A stretch of DNA of 64,000 nucleotides from assembly GCF_000151315.2 (NCBI RefSeq), contig NW_011887297.1, forward strand, positions 473,587 to 537,586, in the 5' to 3' direction. Both the position numbers and the translations under genes were made by a program. The stretch comes from Capsaspora owczarzaki ATCC 30864 (Eukaryota > Opisthokonta > Filasterea). Under the pieces are notes generated by a model. The model was given only the letters and a program-made list of their open reading frames with translations, did not search any database and was not told the origin of the DNA. Positions 32,657 to 44,144 of this stretch are shown in pieces; the stretch's first letter is position 1, and every line of letters starts with the position of its first letter.

Positions 32657-34561
32657 ATGTCTTCACGTCGTTTGCTCTTGGCGACGGGATACACTCACTT
32701 GCCCCTCGACTCGCAACGCAGAATGCCACTTGGGTACGATCAAGGAGGCGCTTTCGGCAACGTCGACAGTTTGGAAGCCGCAATGTCGTCTGACATGGAC
32801 CTTTTGTTCAAAACCAGACTGTGTGACGCGGAATCACGTATTCCCGAGGCGGTTGCGTGGGTTTGGTCGAGTCAACCCGCGGTTGCCGCCAACCCTGCGC
32901 GTGCGAGCACGACGTCACCATCATTGCAGCCGCCAGGCCCCGTCCAGTCTGTGTTCGATGTTTGGAGCATGCCCACGGCAACAACAGAGATGAATTACAA
33001 GCCGTCAACCGCGCAAGACCGGGCCACGACACTTGAAGCTCACGTGCCGGAACTGGAACTGCCGTCCGAAGCGAACGTTGCAGACCTGCTCGCCACCGTC
33101 GAACAAACCCTCCCATCGCTCTCCTCAGAGCAGCTGGAGCACCTTTGGCAGCTGTCATTCCAACAGCCTGATGACTTGGCGCCGATTGCGCAGCTGCCGC
33201 AGTCGCGAGGTCGGGTGGAGACCGATGCACCTGTGGCAACGCGCCTCGAGACATTTTCTGACGCGCCTCAGCCAATAGCGTTCGCCGACTATAATGCAAT
33301 TTGGCAAAACTCAAAGCTGCACCTGGAACCCGAGGCGTCTCGGCGTCTGCCGGTGCGACCACACTTTGACCTCAAGCGGATTGCTGCGCAGCTCGCCGAG
33401 CTAGAGCATCGACGTGCCATCGGGACGTTGCGCCCTGAAGACGCACGAGAGATGCAAGCGACCTTGGATATGGCCATTGCTGCGGCGTCGGCTGCCAGTG
33501 CGAACGTCCCAGTCGCTCAGGGCGCGGGCAGCGGTCGCACTACAGCAGCCAGCGGCACCAGCATCAGTAACAGCAGCCCCCTGTATCGTGTCAGCCCGTC
33601 TCGAGACTCAACGGGTGCTGATGCGACACAAAGGACGTCCAGCTTGCTCGAGCAGCAGAATCTGCTGGAGGCAGCTCTCATGGACAGCGCCGACCACTTT
33701 GGTCGCAAGCGGTCCGCCTCGATTGATCGCATGTCTGGGATTTCGATGAGCTCAGTCTCGTCGTTTAGTGGCTCGGTCGCAGGCTCGGCCGGGGTTGATT
33801 CTCCCAGCATGGCTGCTGAATGGCTTGTCCGCCCGCAGTCTAGCGAGACTGCTGTTCCTCCAAAGCGAGAGTTTCACTTTGCGCGGTCCAGTTCCGCGGC
33901 GGATTTGGGCTTGGGTGCCCGCCATTTCTTTCCGCAAGAGACCCAAGCGAGGCAAGAGAGGGATGCGCATTGTCAGGACAGCCATGCCTTGACCAATAGC
34001 GAAAGCAAGCAAGGAGGCCTGGCGCACAGCGACGGCGCTGCACGCCGCCCGCGCCGTCGCCGGCTGTTCACCTGCCCGATCGCAAAATGCGGCCGTGAGT
34101 ACCGCAATCCAGGCGGGCTGCGCTATCATCTCGACCACGGACACGGCCCAACGGCGCAGTGCAAGAAGCCGTACAGATGCCCAGTGCGAGGATGCTGCAA
34201 GCGGTACACGACCGACACGAGCTTGCGCCACCACGTTGTCCACTCGCACATGACTGGCTCCAATCCCGCACGCGTGGACGACCTAATGCAGCAGTCCATT
34301 GAGCTGCAAGACGAAGAGCGCGCACAGTATCTGGAGTATCTTCGTGCACGCGCCTGTGCGAACGACGACATGGCCGGCGATGAAGACGACCAAGAAGGCC
34401 AAGTCACACACTCCGACGATGACGACAAGAACGCATGTGATGCGGCCGACCCTGCAGCCCATGAGCAGCAAGGCATGGCTGAGACCACGGGCGTTTTTGA
34501 CTTGTTTGGCGATCTCGATGCAACAGACCAAGAAGACGCACTCGACCACTACATTTTTTAA
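32657..34561 (+). CDS. C2H2 zinc-finger protein, SFP1/JAZF1-like finger pair
   Basis: A single-exon gene of 634 residues and a probable nuclear DNA-binding factor. The first 460 residues are low-complexity and Ser/Ala/Thr-rich, with a few amphipathic stretches. A basic patch (RRPRRRRL) then leads into two fingers near residues 473-530. Finger 1 is CPIAKCGREY with RNPGGLRYHLDHGH. Finger 2 is KPYRCPVRGCCKRY with TDTSLRHHVVHSH. The CX4C spacing and the GLRYHLDHGH end are typical of the SFP1/JAZF1 group, where the first finger reads GLKYHxxHGH. A strongly acidic tail (DDDDK, EDALDHYIF) could be an activation region. In fungi SFP1 drives ribosomal genes; that role is not shown here and the match covers only the fingers. 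Confidence 0.75.
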   Translation: MSSRRLLLATGYTHLPLDSQRRMPLGYDQGGAFGNVDSLEAAMSSDMDLLFKTRLCDAESRIPEAVAWVWSSQPAVAANPARASTTSPSLQPPGPVQSVFDVWSMPTATTEMNYKPSTAQDRATTLEAHVPELELPSEANVADLLATVEQTLPSLSSEQLEHLWQLSFQQPDDLAPIAQLPQSRGRVETDAPVATRLETFSDAPQPIAFADYNAIWQNSKLHLEPEASRRLPVRPHFDLKRIAAQLAELEHRRAIGTLRPEDAREMQATLDMAIAAASAASANVPVAQGAGSGRTTAASGTSISNSSPLYRVSPSRDSTGADATQRTSSLLEQQNLLEAALMDSADHFGRKRSASIDRMSGISMSSVSSFSGSVAGSAGVDSPSMAAEWLVRPQSSETAVPPKREFHFARSSSAADLGLGARHFFPQETQARQERDAHCQDSHALTNSESKQGGLAHSDGAARRPRRRRLFTCPIAKCGREYRNPGGLRYHLDHGHGPTAQCKKPYRCPVRGCCKRYTTDTSLRHHVVHSHMTGSNPARVDDLMQQSIELQDEERAQYLEYLRARACANDDMAGDEDDQEGQVTHSDDDDKNACDAADPAAHEQQGMAETTGVFDLFGDLDATDQEDALDHYIF

Positions 34562-34878
34562 CTCGATGATACGGCCGAAATAGGGCGTGGTGGGTTACAG
34601 TACCAAAGCCGTTCCCCCTACTTGTACAGAACTTTAGAGCTTTGGGTGGAGGAGAGTTGTTTGAGATTTTCTCAATGGCAGTTGTTGGGTCAGAGGCGCC
34701 ATCTATTGGAACAATGTTTTTAAAATGTATTTAAATAGTTATTTGTTTGTTTGTCTGTTTGTGTTGTTGTTGTTGTTGTTGTTTTTGGTTTTTGGAAATT
34801 AAAATGTTTTTCGATTCAATGTAGTACAAGAGAAAAAGTGTACAACAGACACGCTGGCGGAAGGAGCGCGAGAATCGC
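34562..34878. other. Convergent 3' region between C2H2 factor and SmgGDS-like gene
   Basis: Both flanking genes end here. It contains TTTG and GTT microsatellites at 34740-34790. No gene is seen. Confidence 0.4.
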
Positions 34879-37800
34879 TCACGGATGAAGGCTGGCCAAA
34901 GCGTCCGCAACCTCTTTGGCTTTGGCTCGGAGAATCGGATCCACAGTTTCGTCCTGCGCCAGATCTTGGATGCCCTCCGTTGTTTCGGTTGACAATTGCT
35001 GGGTGGGAGCTGAAGAAAAAAAAAGTTTCACGAAGAAAAAGGAAAACGACAAAAGGATGAGTGAATCTGCTGACTGCGATGGTCGAAACTACTTTCTCGC
35101 TACAATGCCATGACTTACCTGCCGTGAAGAGGTGAAGCAGCAAGGTCAGCGCATTCGCGGACACGACAGGAGACGCGTTGGCAGTTGTGGAAGATTGGGC
35201 GATTTTCAACAGCTTTGACTCGAGGTGGAGCAGCTTGTCGACAGTACCAGCTGCACAAGCGAGAGACCACAACAGAAGAAATCAAAAATAAAAATGAAAA
35301 AGGTCAGTGCAGCATGTTGTGCTTTTGGACAATCAAAACGAAGATCGCTCTTACGTCGAACTTTGACAAGGACAGAAAGCGCAAAGATGGCTTCGCCGTG
35401 CAGCATGACGTGTTCGGACGCAAATAGGGACGACACGGCATCCAGAGCGCCGGGGATGGCAATCACCGCGTCGATCGTTTCTATATCCGAAGGGCAAACG
35501 AAATGAGACGAGGGCAGTCGGTTTTTTCGCGCAACGTACTCCTAAAGGAAAACTCACCGCCAACATCCACGTAGCGAATAAGGTTGCAGAACAATCGCCC
35601 GCTCTCGCACTGTGTGCCGACATGCTCTGACTTGAGCAACTCGATGCATCGCAGCAGAATTTCGTCTCGAGCAAGGAGCTTTGGAACGTTGGCGCCTAGA
35701 CAAAGGGAAGGAGTGAAACAAGAAGTGAAAAGAGGATGCTGACGACTTTTGCGCGGCCGTTAGATGCGAGGTGGCTTACCGCAATTGTTGCACAAGCTCC
35801 GCAGAGTGGAGACGGCCAAGTATTGGATGGCAGTGTGCGGCGAGTGGAGCAACGGATTGAAGTCGTCGAGCAACTGGGAAGTCAGCATTTTCTCCTTGTT
35901 GTCGGCTGTAGAACAAAACGCAAACGGGTCAAAACGTGTGAGTTGCTTGAAAGAAACGAGGAACGGGCCAGAAGGACGGGGGGGGTGGCTGGCGCATCAT
36001 AGATCTGACGTACCTGGCATGGACAGGTTCTTGATGGCGCCAAGCGCCGCGTGCTGCTCGCGTGCGTCGGTCGCAGGGAACAACTTGCTCAGAGGAGCAA
36101 CAATGCCGGCGGCGAACAGTTGCATGCAGTGGTCGTCGCGACGAGCGAGATTGCCAACCGACAAGGCGCCAGCCATGCGAACAGTAGCCTCGGAGTGCTC
36201 CATCCATCGCAAGAACTCGCTCAAGGGATTGCCATCGGTGGACGGTTGGAACATGGGAAGCATGCATTCGTCTGCCCAAACCAAGACAAAGTTAAAAGTT
36301 ATGCAAAAACAAGCTGGATTGACTTTTCTTGTAGCAGCTTTTGTGTTGCAGCACAGAGGGGATGGAGGAGGGGGGTGGGAAGGCCTTACCTTCGGTGAGA
36401 GCTGTCGAAACCACCTTGGCCACAGAACCAATCACTTCCGATGTAGCCAAGCCATTACCACCGGAATTGACAAACACAATCAATTTGTGGAGCAAGAGCG
36501 GGCCCGCAAACTGGACGCGTCCAGATTCTAGTTGGAATAGAGAGAGCACGATGAAAGCCAGGGGGAGCGTGAGGAGAATTGAAGTGCATTCCCCAACAAA
36601 CAAACAAACACAAACAAACAAACAAAAAGCCAAACTCACCGTCTTCGACAAGCAGCTCGAGAGCGGCGACCGATAGCTCTTGCACGCCCTCATCCGAAGT
36701 GCGAGACAGAGCGTCGACCAGCACAGGGACAATACTCGCACCCAGAAGCGCAGCTTTGCCTTGCTCTACAGTGCACACATGATGATGATGATGATGATGA
36801 TGATGATGGCCCGATCGAGTCAGAGACAACAAAAAGCATGGCGCGCAACCAACGCATGAAAATTTCACCAGCGCGCACGTACCAACTTCAGCCAACGAAG
36901 CGAGGGCACGCAAGCTCATCGTGACGGCATCCGGTGCAGTGTCGACAAACTTTTCAACGACAGTCACAAGGGGTGCCACTGCGCCAGCCTCCACAAACGC
37001 CTTCTGGCTGTCCGCTGCGCACAAAAAAAGAGACGAGTAGTCACGAGAGATCAGAGAGATTCGGCCAGACGAAACCCCGCCCCCCCCGTTGAACCAGTCA
37101 AACAAATTCAAAACAAACCGCGCATAACACAACAACAACGACCACTCCAGCGGGGGTGCGTACCATTGTCTGCAGAAACGTTCAAGACAAAGCCCGCGCA
37201 GATGCGCAGCAACACAGTTCCCTCGCGCACCGATCCGGGTGAAGAACGCAAAGCAGCCACCGCCTCGACAAGAAGGGCGACTTGAGACGCAACGGCACCT
37301 GCAGCGATGATCTGGGCTCGAGTCTCATCTGCCAGAGCAAAAGCATCGAGGCGAAATGAATACACAAGTCATGGTTGGTCAACCAATCCTGCAGCAAAAG
37401 TCACAACGAGTGTGCCACACCATTATCAAAACTCATGTTGGCCAGCGCACGCATGATCTGACGGGGTGCTTTGGCGTTGAGACTCGCGACCGAGACTGGC
37501 TGCAGTGCTTTGGCAAGCGGAGCGACAAGACCAGCCTCTCGCAAAGCTCCGCGATTGCTTTCTGCCAAACATGCGCGACAAAATTCATCCAACAATCAGA
37601 TCGCTCAGTGTAAGCCCTCCAAAAGAATAAATAAATAAATAAAAATGCAAACCTAATACTCAAACTCACCACTGGCAGCGAGCAATGCGACAATGTGAGC
37701 AGCGGCAGCGACGTGCTCGTCGTCCGCCGCACCAGCACGCTGGTCGATCGTGTACGCCAGCGCAGAGGCACCAGCGATCGCAGGCGCAGAGATCACTAAG

Positions 37801-38046
37801 GCATTCACACAGTTATCCAACAGCCGAGTCAGTGAAGGGACTCCAAACACAGCGAGAGAGGGAGAACAGGTCTCGCTCAGTCAAACCAGATACCACAGTC
37901 GTACCGGCGACGGGGCTCTCGGTGCTACTGGTCTGGTCGCCGTCGTCGTCTGCAGCGGCATCGAGTTCGTGCTGCAGTTGCCGCGCGAGGTCGTCCAGAT
38001 CGGCGAGCGGAATGACCGTGGTCGGTGTCCAGTTCAGCTTTGTCAT
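34879..38046 (-). CDS. RAP1GDS1: SmgGDS-like armadillo protein (RAP1GDS1 family)
   Basis: SmgGDS proteins bind prenylated small GTPases with polybasic tails and act as chaperones or exchange factors for Rho and Rap. Thirteen exons read on the minus strand: 38046-37905, 37795-37670, 37561-37421, 37328-37164, 37014-36883, 36765-36640, 36527-36390, 36271-36014, 35905-35780, 35695-35558, 35480-35355, 35250-35119 and 35009-34879. They sum to 627 codons; human SmgGDS has 607. The clearest family match is the stretch GALSVGNLARRDDHCMQLF, then EQHAALGAIKNLSMPG and DNKEKMLTSQLL. Other exons show repeat-type helices (ESNRGALREAGLVAPLAKAL; DSQKAFVEAGAVAPLVTVVE). Every internal exon is a multiple of three, most are 126-141 bp (about one 42-residue armadillo repeat), and every intron is in phase 1. 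It ends LRAKAKEVADALASLHP. Confidence 0.85.
36779..36808. repeat. ATG trinucleotide repeat in an intron
   Basis: About ten tandem copies of GAT/ATG lie in the intron between exons 5 and 6 of the SmgGDS-like gene. Confidence 0.85.
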
Positions 38047-38306
38047 CGAACAAGGCTCAAAATAGCTCAAACTTCTTGTTAAAAAAAAAAAAAAAAAAAA
38101 AGCTCAAATCTGAGAGTGAATGAGAAGTGAACTGAAAGATACAAATAATAAAGTAAGATCAAAGAAAGACGGATGGAATGCAAAAAAAAAATCGAGGGGA
38201 TGGGGAGATTGTTATTTCAAAACGGGAATCGGAATGAAGGCAACAAACACAGAAAGAAAGAAAGGGGGAAAAAAAAAATGAAACAACAGAAACCAACAAA
38301 GGTCGC

Positions 38307-40728
38307 TTATGCGTCGGTGTCGTACTGAGTCTCCATGTTAATCCGCATATGTTGCGGGGGCGGAGTTTGTACACCAAGGCGCATGTAAAGGTCGCTGCGC
38401 ATACGAGCTGCTGTTCGTGGCTTGAATTTCTCCTACGGCCGAGAACAACCAGTGTTAGTCTCGCGAAAAAAGCGGCGGGGAAACAAAAAAGCCTCGGGGG
38501 ACAAACGCGCTGTGCATGCATACCTGTTGCCGAACATGATCGGATTCAATCATTGTAGGCTCGGTCATGTTGATGGAGATCAAAGCCTTTGACGGTACTT
38601 GTTGACGCTTCTTCATGAGGCCGCCGACAAAGCGGTAAACAATCAAACCAGCGAGCACAATGCCGAGACCGCTGCCGTCGTACACGGTAAAGTCCTTTGC
38701 GTGATCGCCCAAGAAGGCGGGAATAGTGAAGCAGATGGCGCCGAGAGGGAGCTGCCGAACAGAACGAAGGGCAGAGTTTCAAAGTCAGCAAAACGAGAGC
38801 AGATCGAGAGCAAAACGAGAGCAAAACGAGAGCAAAACGAGAGCAAAGAAAAAAACCCCGGAACCCAAAGCCACAGCGTCAATCTGCATATGTAGAAACG
38901 TACCACAGCCGTGCTGGCCACATACATCAACGCAGCGCTACCGTACTTGATAACCATGACAAGGACGACGTTACTGCAGAGAGAAACATAAAAGTGATGC
39001 CAAAGTCAACGAGCCACCGAAACCCAACGCGCGAAGCTGTTGTCGAAACACGTACTAGATGAGATTGGCAGACAGATACATGAGCATGCCACCGTAAGCG
39101 GGAAGGGCAGAGACCTCAGAGAAGGAGCCGTCGCAAGAATCGCAGCAATTGGTGGCTAGCAGCAGGAACAAGCGTAAGAATGAGGCAAAGTGAGTTCGGC
39201 GCGAAGCAGAAGTGAACAAAAACACAAACGATACAACGACAACAACAAGAAGAAGAAGAAGAAAACAAAAATGAGAGACAACGAACACTTCAGCATTCAA
39301 ACGTACTGCAGTTGGAGAAGGTAACGCAGGAGCTCGACGAGTTGGTAGGAACGATCGTGTTGTGAGCAGCAAAGAGACACTCGATACCCTCCCAGAGATT
39401 GCTGGGAATGTCAGTGACGGCAAGATCGGACATGACTGCAGCGAGCGGTGCCAAAGGAAGACCCAGCAGGAACTGGAAGACCGAGACCCAGCCGTTCAGG
39501 TACCAGACATCCATGTCATCGCAGGAGCGGAAGGCAATCTCCTTGTACACGCCAGAAAGAGCCGTAGGGAGAGTAGCAGTGAAGAAGAGCATGTCGTCCG
39601 CAACTGGGCCACCACCATCTGCAGGCACATGACGAAGAAGCAGAACAAGACAATAGGGTTGGAATTCGCATCACGTACAGAAGCATGGAAGCAACCAAAC
39701 AAAAACCGAGGAAGGGAGAGGGAAATAGAGAGAGAGAGGAACGACCTACCGCCGCCAGAAACAGCGGGCCAGACCGAAACAACGAGACCAGCAAGAATGA
39801 TGACAGCGCCAACGTATTGCCAAACGCTGTAGAAGGACTTGAGATGTTCCTTCCAGGGCTGTGCACTAGTGTAGAGCGTGACCTGGGGCTTGAGGGTGGA
39901 TGGCATTTCGTTGTCGAGCACACGAGTAAGCTCGTTCACGTCGCCGTTGCGAACGTTCGTGCCGTTCAGCGAGGCCCAGCTCTTGCACTCGTCGTCAGTG
40001 CACTTGAGGGTTGGCAGAGTAGACTGCTCCGAGAAGCTGATTTTGCGCGTGGTGAGGACCTTGCGCATCTTTTTGCAGTTGCTGATCACGAGGAAAAACA
40101 AAAGAGAAAAAATAAACCACAGACAAGAACCGGGGGTGTGTGAAATAAGGCCAAAGGTTGGCAAGGCACAAGTCCAGAGACAACCAGGAATCGCAAAAAG
40201 CAAGAGATAATACTCACTCGCAACCAGTTGGACGCAGGAAGATGATGGAGGCAAGCATGGTGACTGGGACGGCGCCTTGCAAGAGCAGGTTTTGCATCAT
40301 GCCGGGCACTGTTTGCGTGACGAAATCACCCAAAGCCGACGCACGAGCACAAGGAAAGCAACAACACACAAAAAAAAAGTGAGTTGGTTGAGCTCTCGGA
40401 AGGGAATAAATAGCAGCCATGCGCATGCCCTACCGTTTCGGCCGCCGACAGTGATGAACAGACCCTGGAGCGTGTCGAGGCCGCCCATGACGGCAAACTT
40501 GTACTTTGGGAAGGCCAGTTGGTCGGGAGTGATGTCGTTGGTGAAGAGGCGCTTGAACAGAATGACGGCGAAGAAGATCGGGATGAAGATGAACGAGGTG
40601 AACTGTCCGCACAAAACAAACAAGCGGGGGGAGGGAAATCCCATGCAATGGGTGAGTTGATACGCACGCAAGACGACCGAGTGATGCTTCCAATGCAAAA
40701 GTGTGAAACGAATGAGTTGAGATGCCGG

Positions 40729-40773
<45 letters not shown>

Positions 40774-41682
40774 GAAAATCGAAAAATAAAAGAAAACTCG
40801 TGGACACGAAGACTCGCTTCAGCCACAACCAGCCATCCTCTTGCATTTGGGGGGAAAGACCGACCACCGACCATCCAGACACAGAGGATGGTGAGGAGTG
40901 GATGAAGACAGCTGTGCGCAGCGACAACTGCCAAAGATGAATGGAAGCGCAGAGAGAGCGAGGGCAAAAAATAATAAAAGTAATAAAATAATAAATAAAA
41001 ATAATAAAAATAAAAATAATTCTAATAATAAAGAAGAGACAACGGGGGGCGATCGATCGCAGCCACAACCGCGATACAAGAGCAAAGAAGCAAACGTGCT
41101 CCATTGTGGGGAGGGGGCGTATTGCCGTCCGTCGCTCCAACTGCCAGTGCCGACAAGGAGCAAACGAACAAAAAGTCCATTTTTTTTTTTCTTTTTTAAC
41201 ACACTTTCTGCCTTCTGCTTTCTCACATTGAATGGAATACATAGACGAAGGGGGGCCGACAAAGCATGCATACACCACCCGCCTCCACCAAAACTACAAT
41301 GCACACGACAGCCGGCTGACTGCAACTGCAAACTCACCTGCGAGACAAAGTACATGTAGTTGGTGTTGCCGTACTGCATGATTTTGAATGTCACGCGGTT
41401 GGTTGTGCCGATGAGAACGACCGTCAGCAGCAGCATGCCGAGCTTGAAGCCCTCGCCGGAAACGGCCTTGCGCCAGCCAGTGGGCGCGGGGGTCGCGGGC
41501 GAAGCGTTGGTCGCGGCGGCGCTGCTCGAGCTCGCAGACTGCTGGAAGCTCTGCGACAGCGACTTGGCGCTCACTGTGCTCTCATTCAGCTTGTTGTTGT
41601 AGTATTGTGATTGTGTTCGCGGAGAGCCCTGCGGTTCGCCTTGCAGCAGCGGCACTGTCTCGCCGGACTTGCGATTCGACAT
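38307..41682 (-). CDS. CRT-like (chloroquine-resistance-transporter family) membrane transporter
   Basis: A multi-pass transporter of the drug/metabolite superfamily. In plants CRT-like proteins export glutathione precursors from plastids, in Plasmodium CRT acts in the digestive vacuole, and in Dictyostelium they are endolysosomal. Nine exons read on the minus strand: 41682-41338, 40602-40434, 40308-40218, 40081-39750, 39618-39307, 39155-39056, 38973-38904, 38751-38524 and 38432-38307, summing to 591 codons. Landmarks are TTNRVTFKIMQYGNTNYMYF, FAVMGGLDTLQGLFITVGG and QNLLLQGAVPVTMLASIIF. The family signature follows as GVYKEIAFRS plus MDVWYLNGWVSVFQFLLGLP, and then a Cys-rich loop (SNC, TNCCDSCDG). 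The soluble loop in exon 4 between helices is longer than usual. A Ser-rich cytoplasmic N-terminus (GETVPLLQGEPQG) carries an acidic dileucine-like signal (ETVPLL), which suits an endolysosomal place. The gene is next to the poly-Q gene on the same strand. Confidence 0.88.
38787..38847. repeat. 11-bp tandem repeat in CRT-like gene intron
   Basis: Five tandem copies of an 11-bp unit (AGCAAAACGAG) lie in the intron between exons 7 and 8; the second copy carries two substitutions. Confidence 0.85.
40729..40768. repeat. A tract of about 40 bases in CRT-like gene intron
   Basis: Poly-A on the plus strand, so poly-T in the sense of the CRT-like gene, inside its first intron (40603-41337). The same intron also holds an AAT-rich microsatellite at about 40967-41032. 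Confidence 0.9.
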
Positions 41683-41885
41683 TGCGCTGGAACAACAACG
41701 ACAACGAAAGAAAAAAAAAAAAAAAGGAGAAGAAAGAAAAAAAAAAGAGTGCTCAGACAATAATATTTGACGAAAAGGCAAGTTGTGAATATGGCAGGAA
41801 AATGGCAAAAAGAAAACAATCGTGTATTGACAAGGTAAAATGGATGAAAACGAATCAAGGAAAACAAAGGGAACGCAAGGCTGCC

Positions 41886-43289
41886 TTATGCAATGCATCC
41901 TCGATGATTCAGAGGTGCAGCGAAATGCTGGCGAGGGGAGCAGCACCCGGCAAAGGACTCAAACTCTGCGACGATTGGCACCGGTTGGCGTCTGTGGCAG
42001 TGCAAAACGCTCAAACTCCTCCGGGTCAGAGATCGACGAGAAACTGGCTCGTGTTGCCCGGCACTAGAGCGCTTTTGTCGACGATGGTGTTGTTGTTGTT
42101 GCTGTGGTTGTTGTTGCTGCTCTTGTTGTTGTTGCTGTTCTTGTTGTAGCAAGTGGTGTGACTGGAACTGCGGGGATGTGCTGGCAACCGCTTGGTTTTC
42201 TTGGTCTGCTTGGCGATGGTGGTCAGCAGCAAGATTGCTCGGTTGCGTGGCGCATGCGCTCGAGCCGTGTGTCAGGGCGATGGGTGAGTCGGGCACCATG
42301 GTTGTCGAGGGAGATTCTTGCTGCGGTGGTTCGGGCTCTTCTTCCAGAACGGTCGGCAGGCCACCGTCATCGTCATCGCCCTCGCTGTCAAATTCGCGCA
42401 AGAGATCGTCCAAGCCAAGATGCAGCATTTCCTCCATGTTGCTGGCCATCGTGGCTGCCTGCCGCGCAGCGCGAGTCAGCTGGACGAGGCGTTCGCGCTC
42501 CTGGAACTCACGCTCCTCCAATTCTCGGCGCTGACGACAGGCTCGTTTGAGCGAGTTGTTGAGCAGCACCGACCGCCGCAGCGCCGGCTCGAGTTGGCGT
42601 GGCGATGTCGGCTCGCGGTCGGGGATGCTCTTGGCATTGTCGGCAACAGCAGTTGTGGAAGTAGCAGGTGCTGCGGCAGCGGTGGTGGTCGTGGTGGTGG
42701 CGGCGGCGGCGGCGTTCGCGGTTGCTCGGACGACAGCAAGCGGAGGTGTGACAGCGCGGTGCTGTTTTCGGACGGGAGGCGGGGACAGCAGAACCTTGTG
42801 CAGGGCCATGCGCAGCAGCCCCTCGACCTGCATGCGCTGCAAGGAGAGCTCGTTCATTCCTTGCTCGAGGTCGGAGATGGCTGTCGACTCTTCACGGCGG
42901 CAGCGGTGGTGCAAGGACAGAAGACTGCCATTTTCGGCAATCGGCGGTTGGCTTGACAGGACTGCGGTTTCGCCCCGTGTCTGCCAGGCGACACTGCGTC
43001 CAGTCTCTTCCCAGGCGCGCATATCGCTTTGAATAGTATCATCAGTCGCAGGAAGAGTTGGAGTGGTGCTCGAGGTGGCGGAGGTGGCGGAGGTGGGCGC
43101 TGCGAGGTGGCTTGCGACAGGCTGACGTTGTTCGTTCGCTGAAACGCGCGCAAAACACGCAACGTTTGCGCTGACGTGAGAGCCATCCGTGCTGTTTCCT
43201 GAGGTGGCTGGAGCACCCCGCGCGTCCGTCACAAGGCGAGACTCGCCCATGGAACGGATGGCGCCAGCGACGCGGAGCTCGACGGCCAT
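41886..43289 (-). CDS. Hypothetical protein, coiled coil and poly-Gln tract
   Basis: Not recognised. One open frame, 467 residues from the first in-frame ATG (MAVELRVAGAIRSMGESRL). The frame is open for nine further codons upstream without an ATG, so an earlier exon is possible. The middle has a predicted helical region (DLEQGMNELSLQRMQVEGLL), then a Thr/Ala-rich spacer. A strongly charged coiled coil follows (RRELEEREFQERERLVQLTR), leading into an acidic segment (SEGDDDDGG). Near the C-terminus a Gln-rich tract (LLQQEQQQQQEQQQQPQQQQ) precedes a basic tail (RRSLTRRSLSVLHCHRR). Composition suggests a nuclear or cytoskeletal scaffold, but nothing specific can be said. Base composition matches neighbouring genes, so it is probably a real gene. 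Confidence 0.55.
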   Translation of the reverse strand: MAVELRVAGAIRSMGESRLVTDARGAPATSGNSTDGSHVSANVACFARVSANEQRQPVASHLAAPTSATSATSSTTPTLPATDDTIQSDMRAWEETGRSVAWQTRGETAVLSSQPPIAENGSLLSLHHRCRREESTAISDLEQGMNELSLQRMQVEGLLRMALHKVLLSPPPVRKQHRAVTPPLAVVRATANAAAAATTTTTTAAAAPATSTTAVADNAKSIPDREPTSPRQLEPALRRSVLLNNSLKRACRQRRELEEREFQERERLVQLTRAARQAATMASNMEEMLHLGLDDLLREFDSEGDDDDGGLPTVLEEEPEPPQQESPSTTMVPDSPIALTHGSSACATQPSNLAADHHRQADQENQAVASTSPQFQSHHLLQQEQQQQQEQQQQPQQQQQHHRRQKRSSAGQHEPVSRRSLTRRSLSVLHCHRRQPVPIVAEFESFAGCCSPRQHFAAPLNHRGCIA

Positions 43290-43529
43290 CGCTGGTGAGA
43301 AGAGTGGCGGTGACAAAGGCTTTCAAAAAAAAGCGGAAATTAAAAACAAAAAAAAAGGCGGGAAATTGGAGCCGAGACAACCAAAAATAAGGGGGAAAAA
43401 AATAAAGAGTGAGAGCTTTTTCCATTTACCTCGCCAAATCCAGGCGCGAAATGGTTGTGGACGTGGCAGAGTAGATTGCGACGCGAAACGTGGGAAAGGT
43501 GGTGGTGGTTGGGGAGGGGAGCGCAAAAA

Positions 43530-43801
43530 CTACCACTTACAGCAAACGATGTTGCCGTGATTGCGAGTGATGATGAAATATTTTGCACGTTCGATCGCCT
43601 TCCGTTGCAGCTCGGTCGCGTTGTCTGGAGAGGAGCGACAACCCCCCGGGATGCACGCATCGGTGATAAATATCATTGCAATTCCGATAAAGATGAGACC
43701 GACAGCAAGATGATCTCCAGGACGACAACAGGCGGACGAGGAGGCGAGGCGGGTCTTATTGGATGGTAGTCCGGAAACCACTCCGCCGGTATCAGCATCT
43801 G
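43530..43801 (-). CDS. Doubtful small single-pass membrane ORF
   Basis: On the minus strand, after an acceptor-like ATTGTCAG at 43802, a frame reads DADTGGVVSGLPSNKTRLAS. It then gives a hydrophobic segment AVGLIFIGIAMIFITDACI and a charged stretch ELQRKAIERAKYFIITRN. It either stops at 43530 or splices at a GTAAGT at about 43543. The upstream DNA (43800-44100) is AT-rich and gives a continuous frame of different composition. It may be a short secreted or membrane protein, or chance. Confidence 0.3.
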
Positions 43802-44144
43802 ACAATTGATTTATCAAATTGCAGTGTTTTGCTATGTGTTGGTGGGTGTTTGGATGCTTGGGGGCTTGGAGGCTGCGGATTGTTGCATTCTTTGATTTGT
43901 GAAGCATAGTGTTTTGAATGTCCTTCAATCAACATTTTTGTGAAATTTTGGGCCATTTTTCCCAGTTGGCCAATCCCTTTGCCATAGATCGAAGAAAACG
44001 ACGTGGAATAAGAGATAATCAAAGGTACATTATACCCTACCGTGTTATCCGAATTTGTATTGGAAGAAAAACAAAAAAAAACACCCAAAAATTCTCACTT
44101 CGGACAAACATCAACTCAGATAGCAGCCAGGGAAGGAGTCCACA

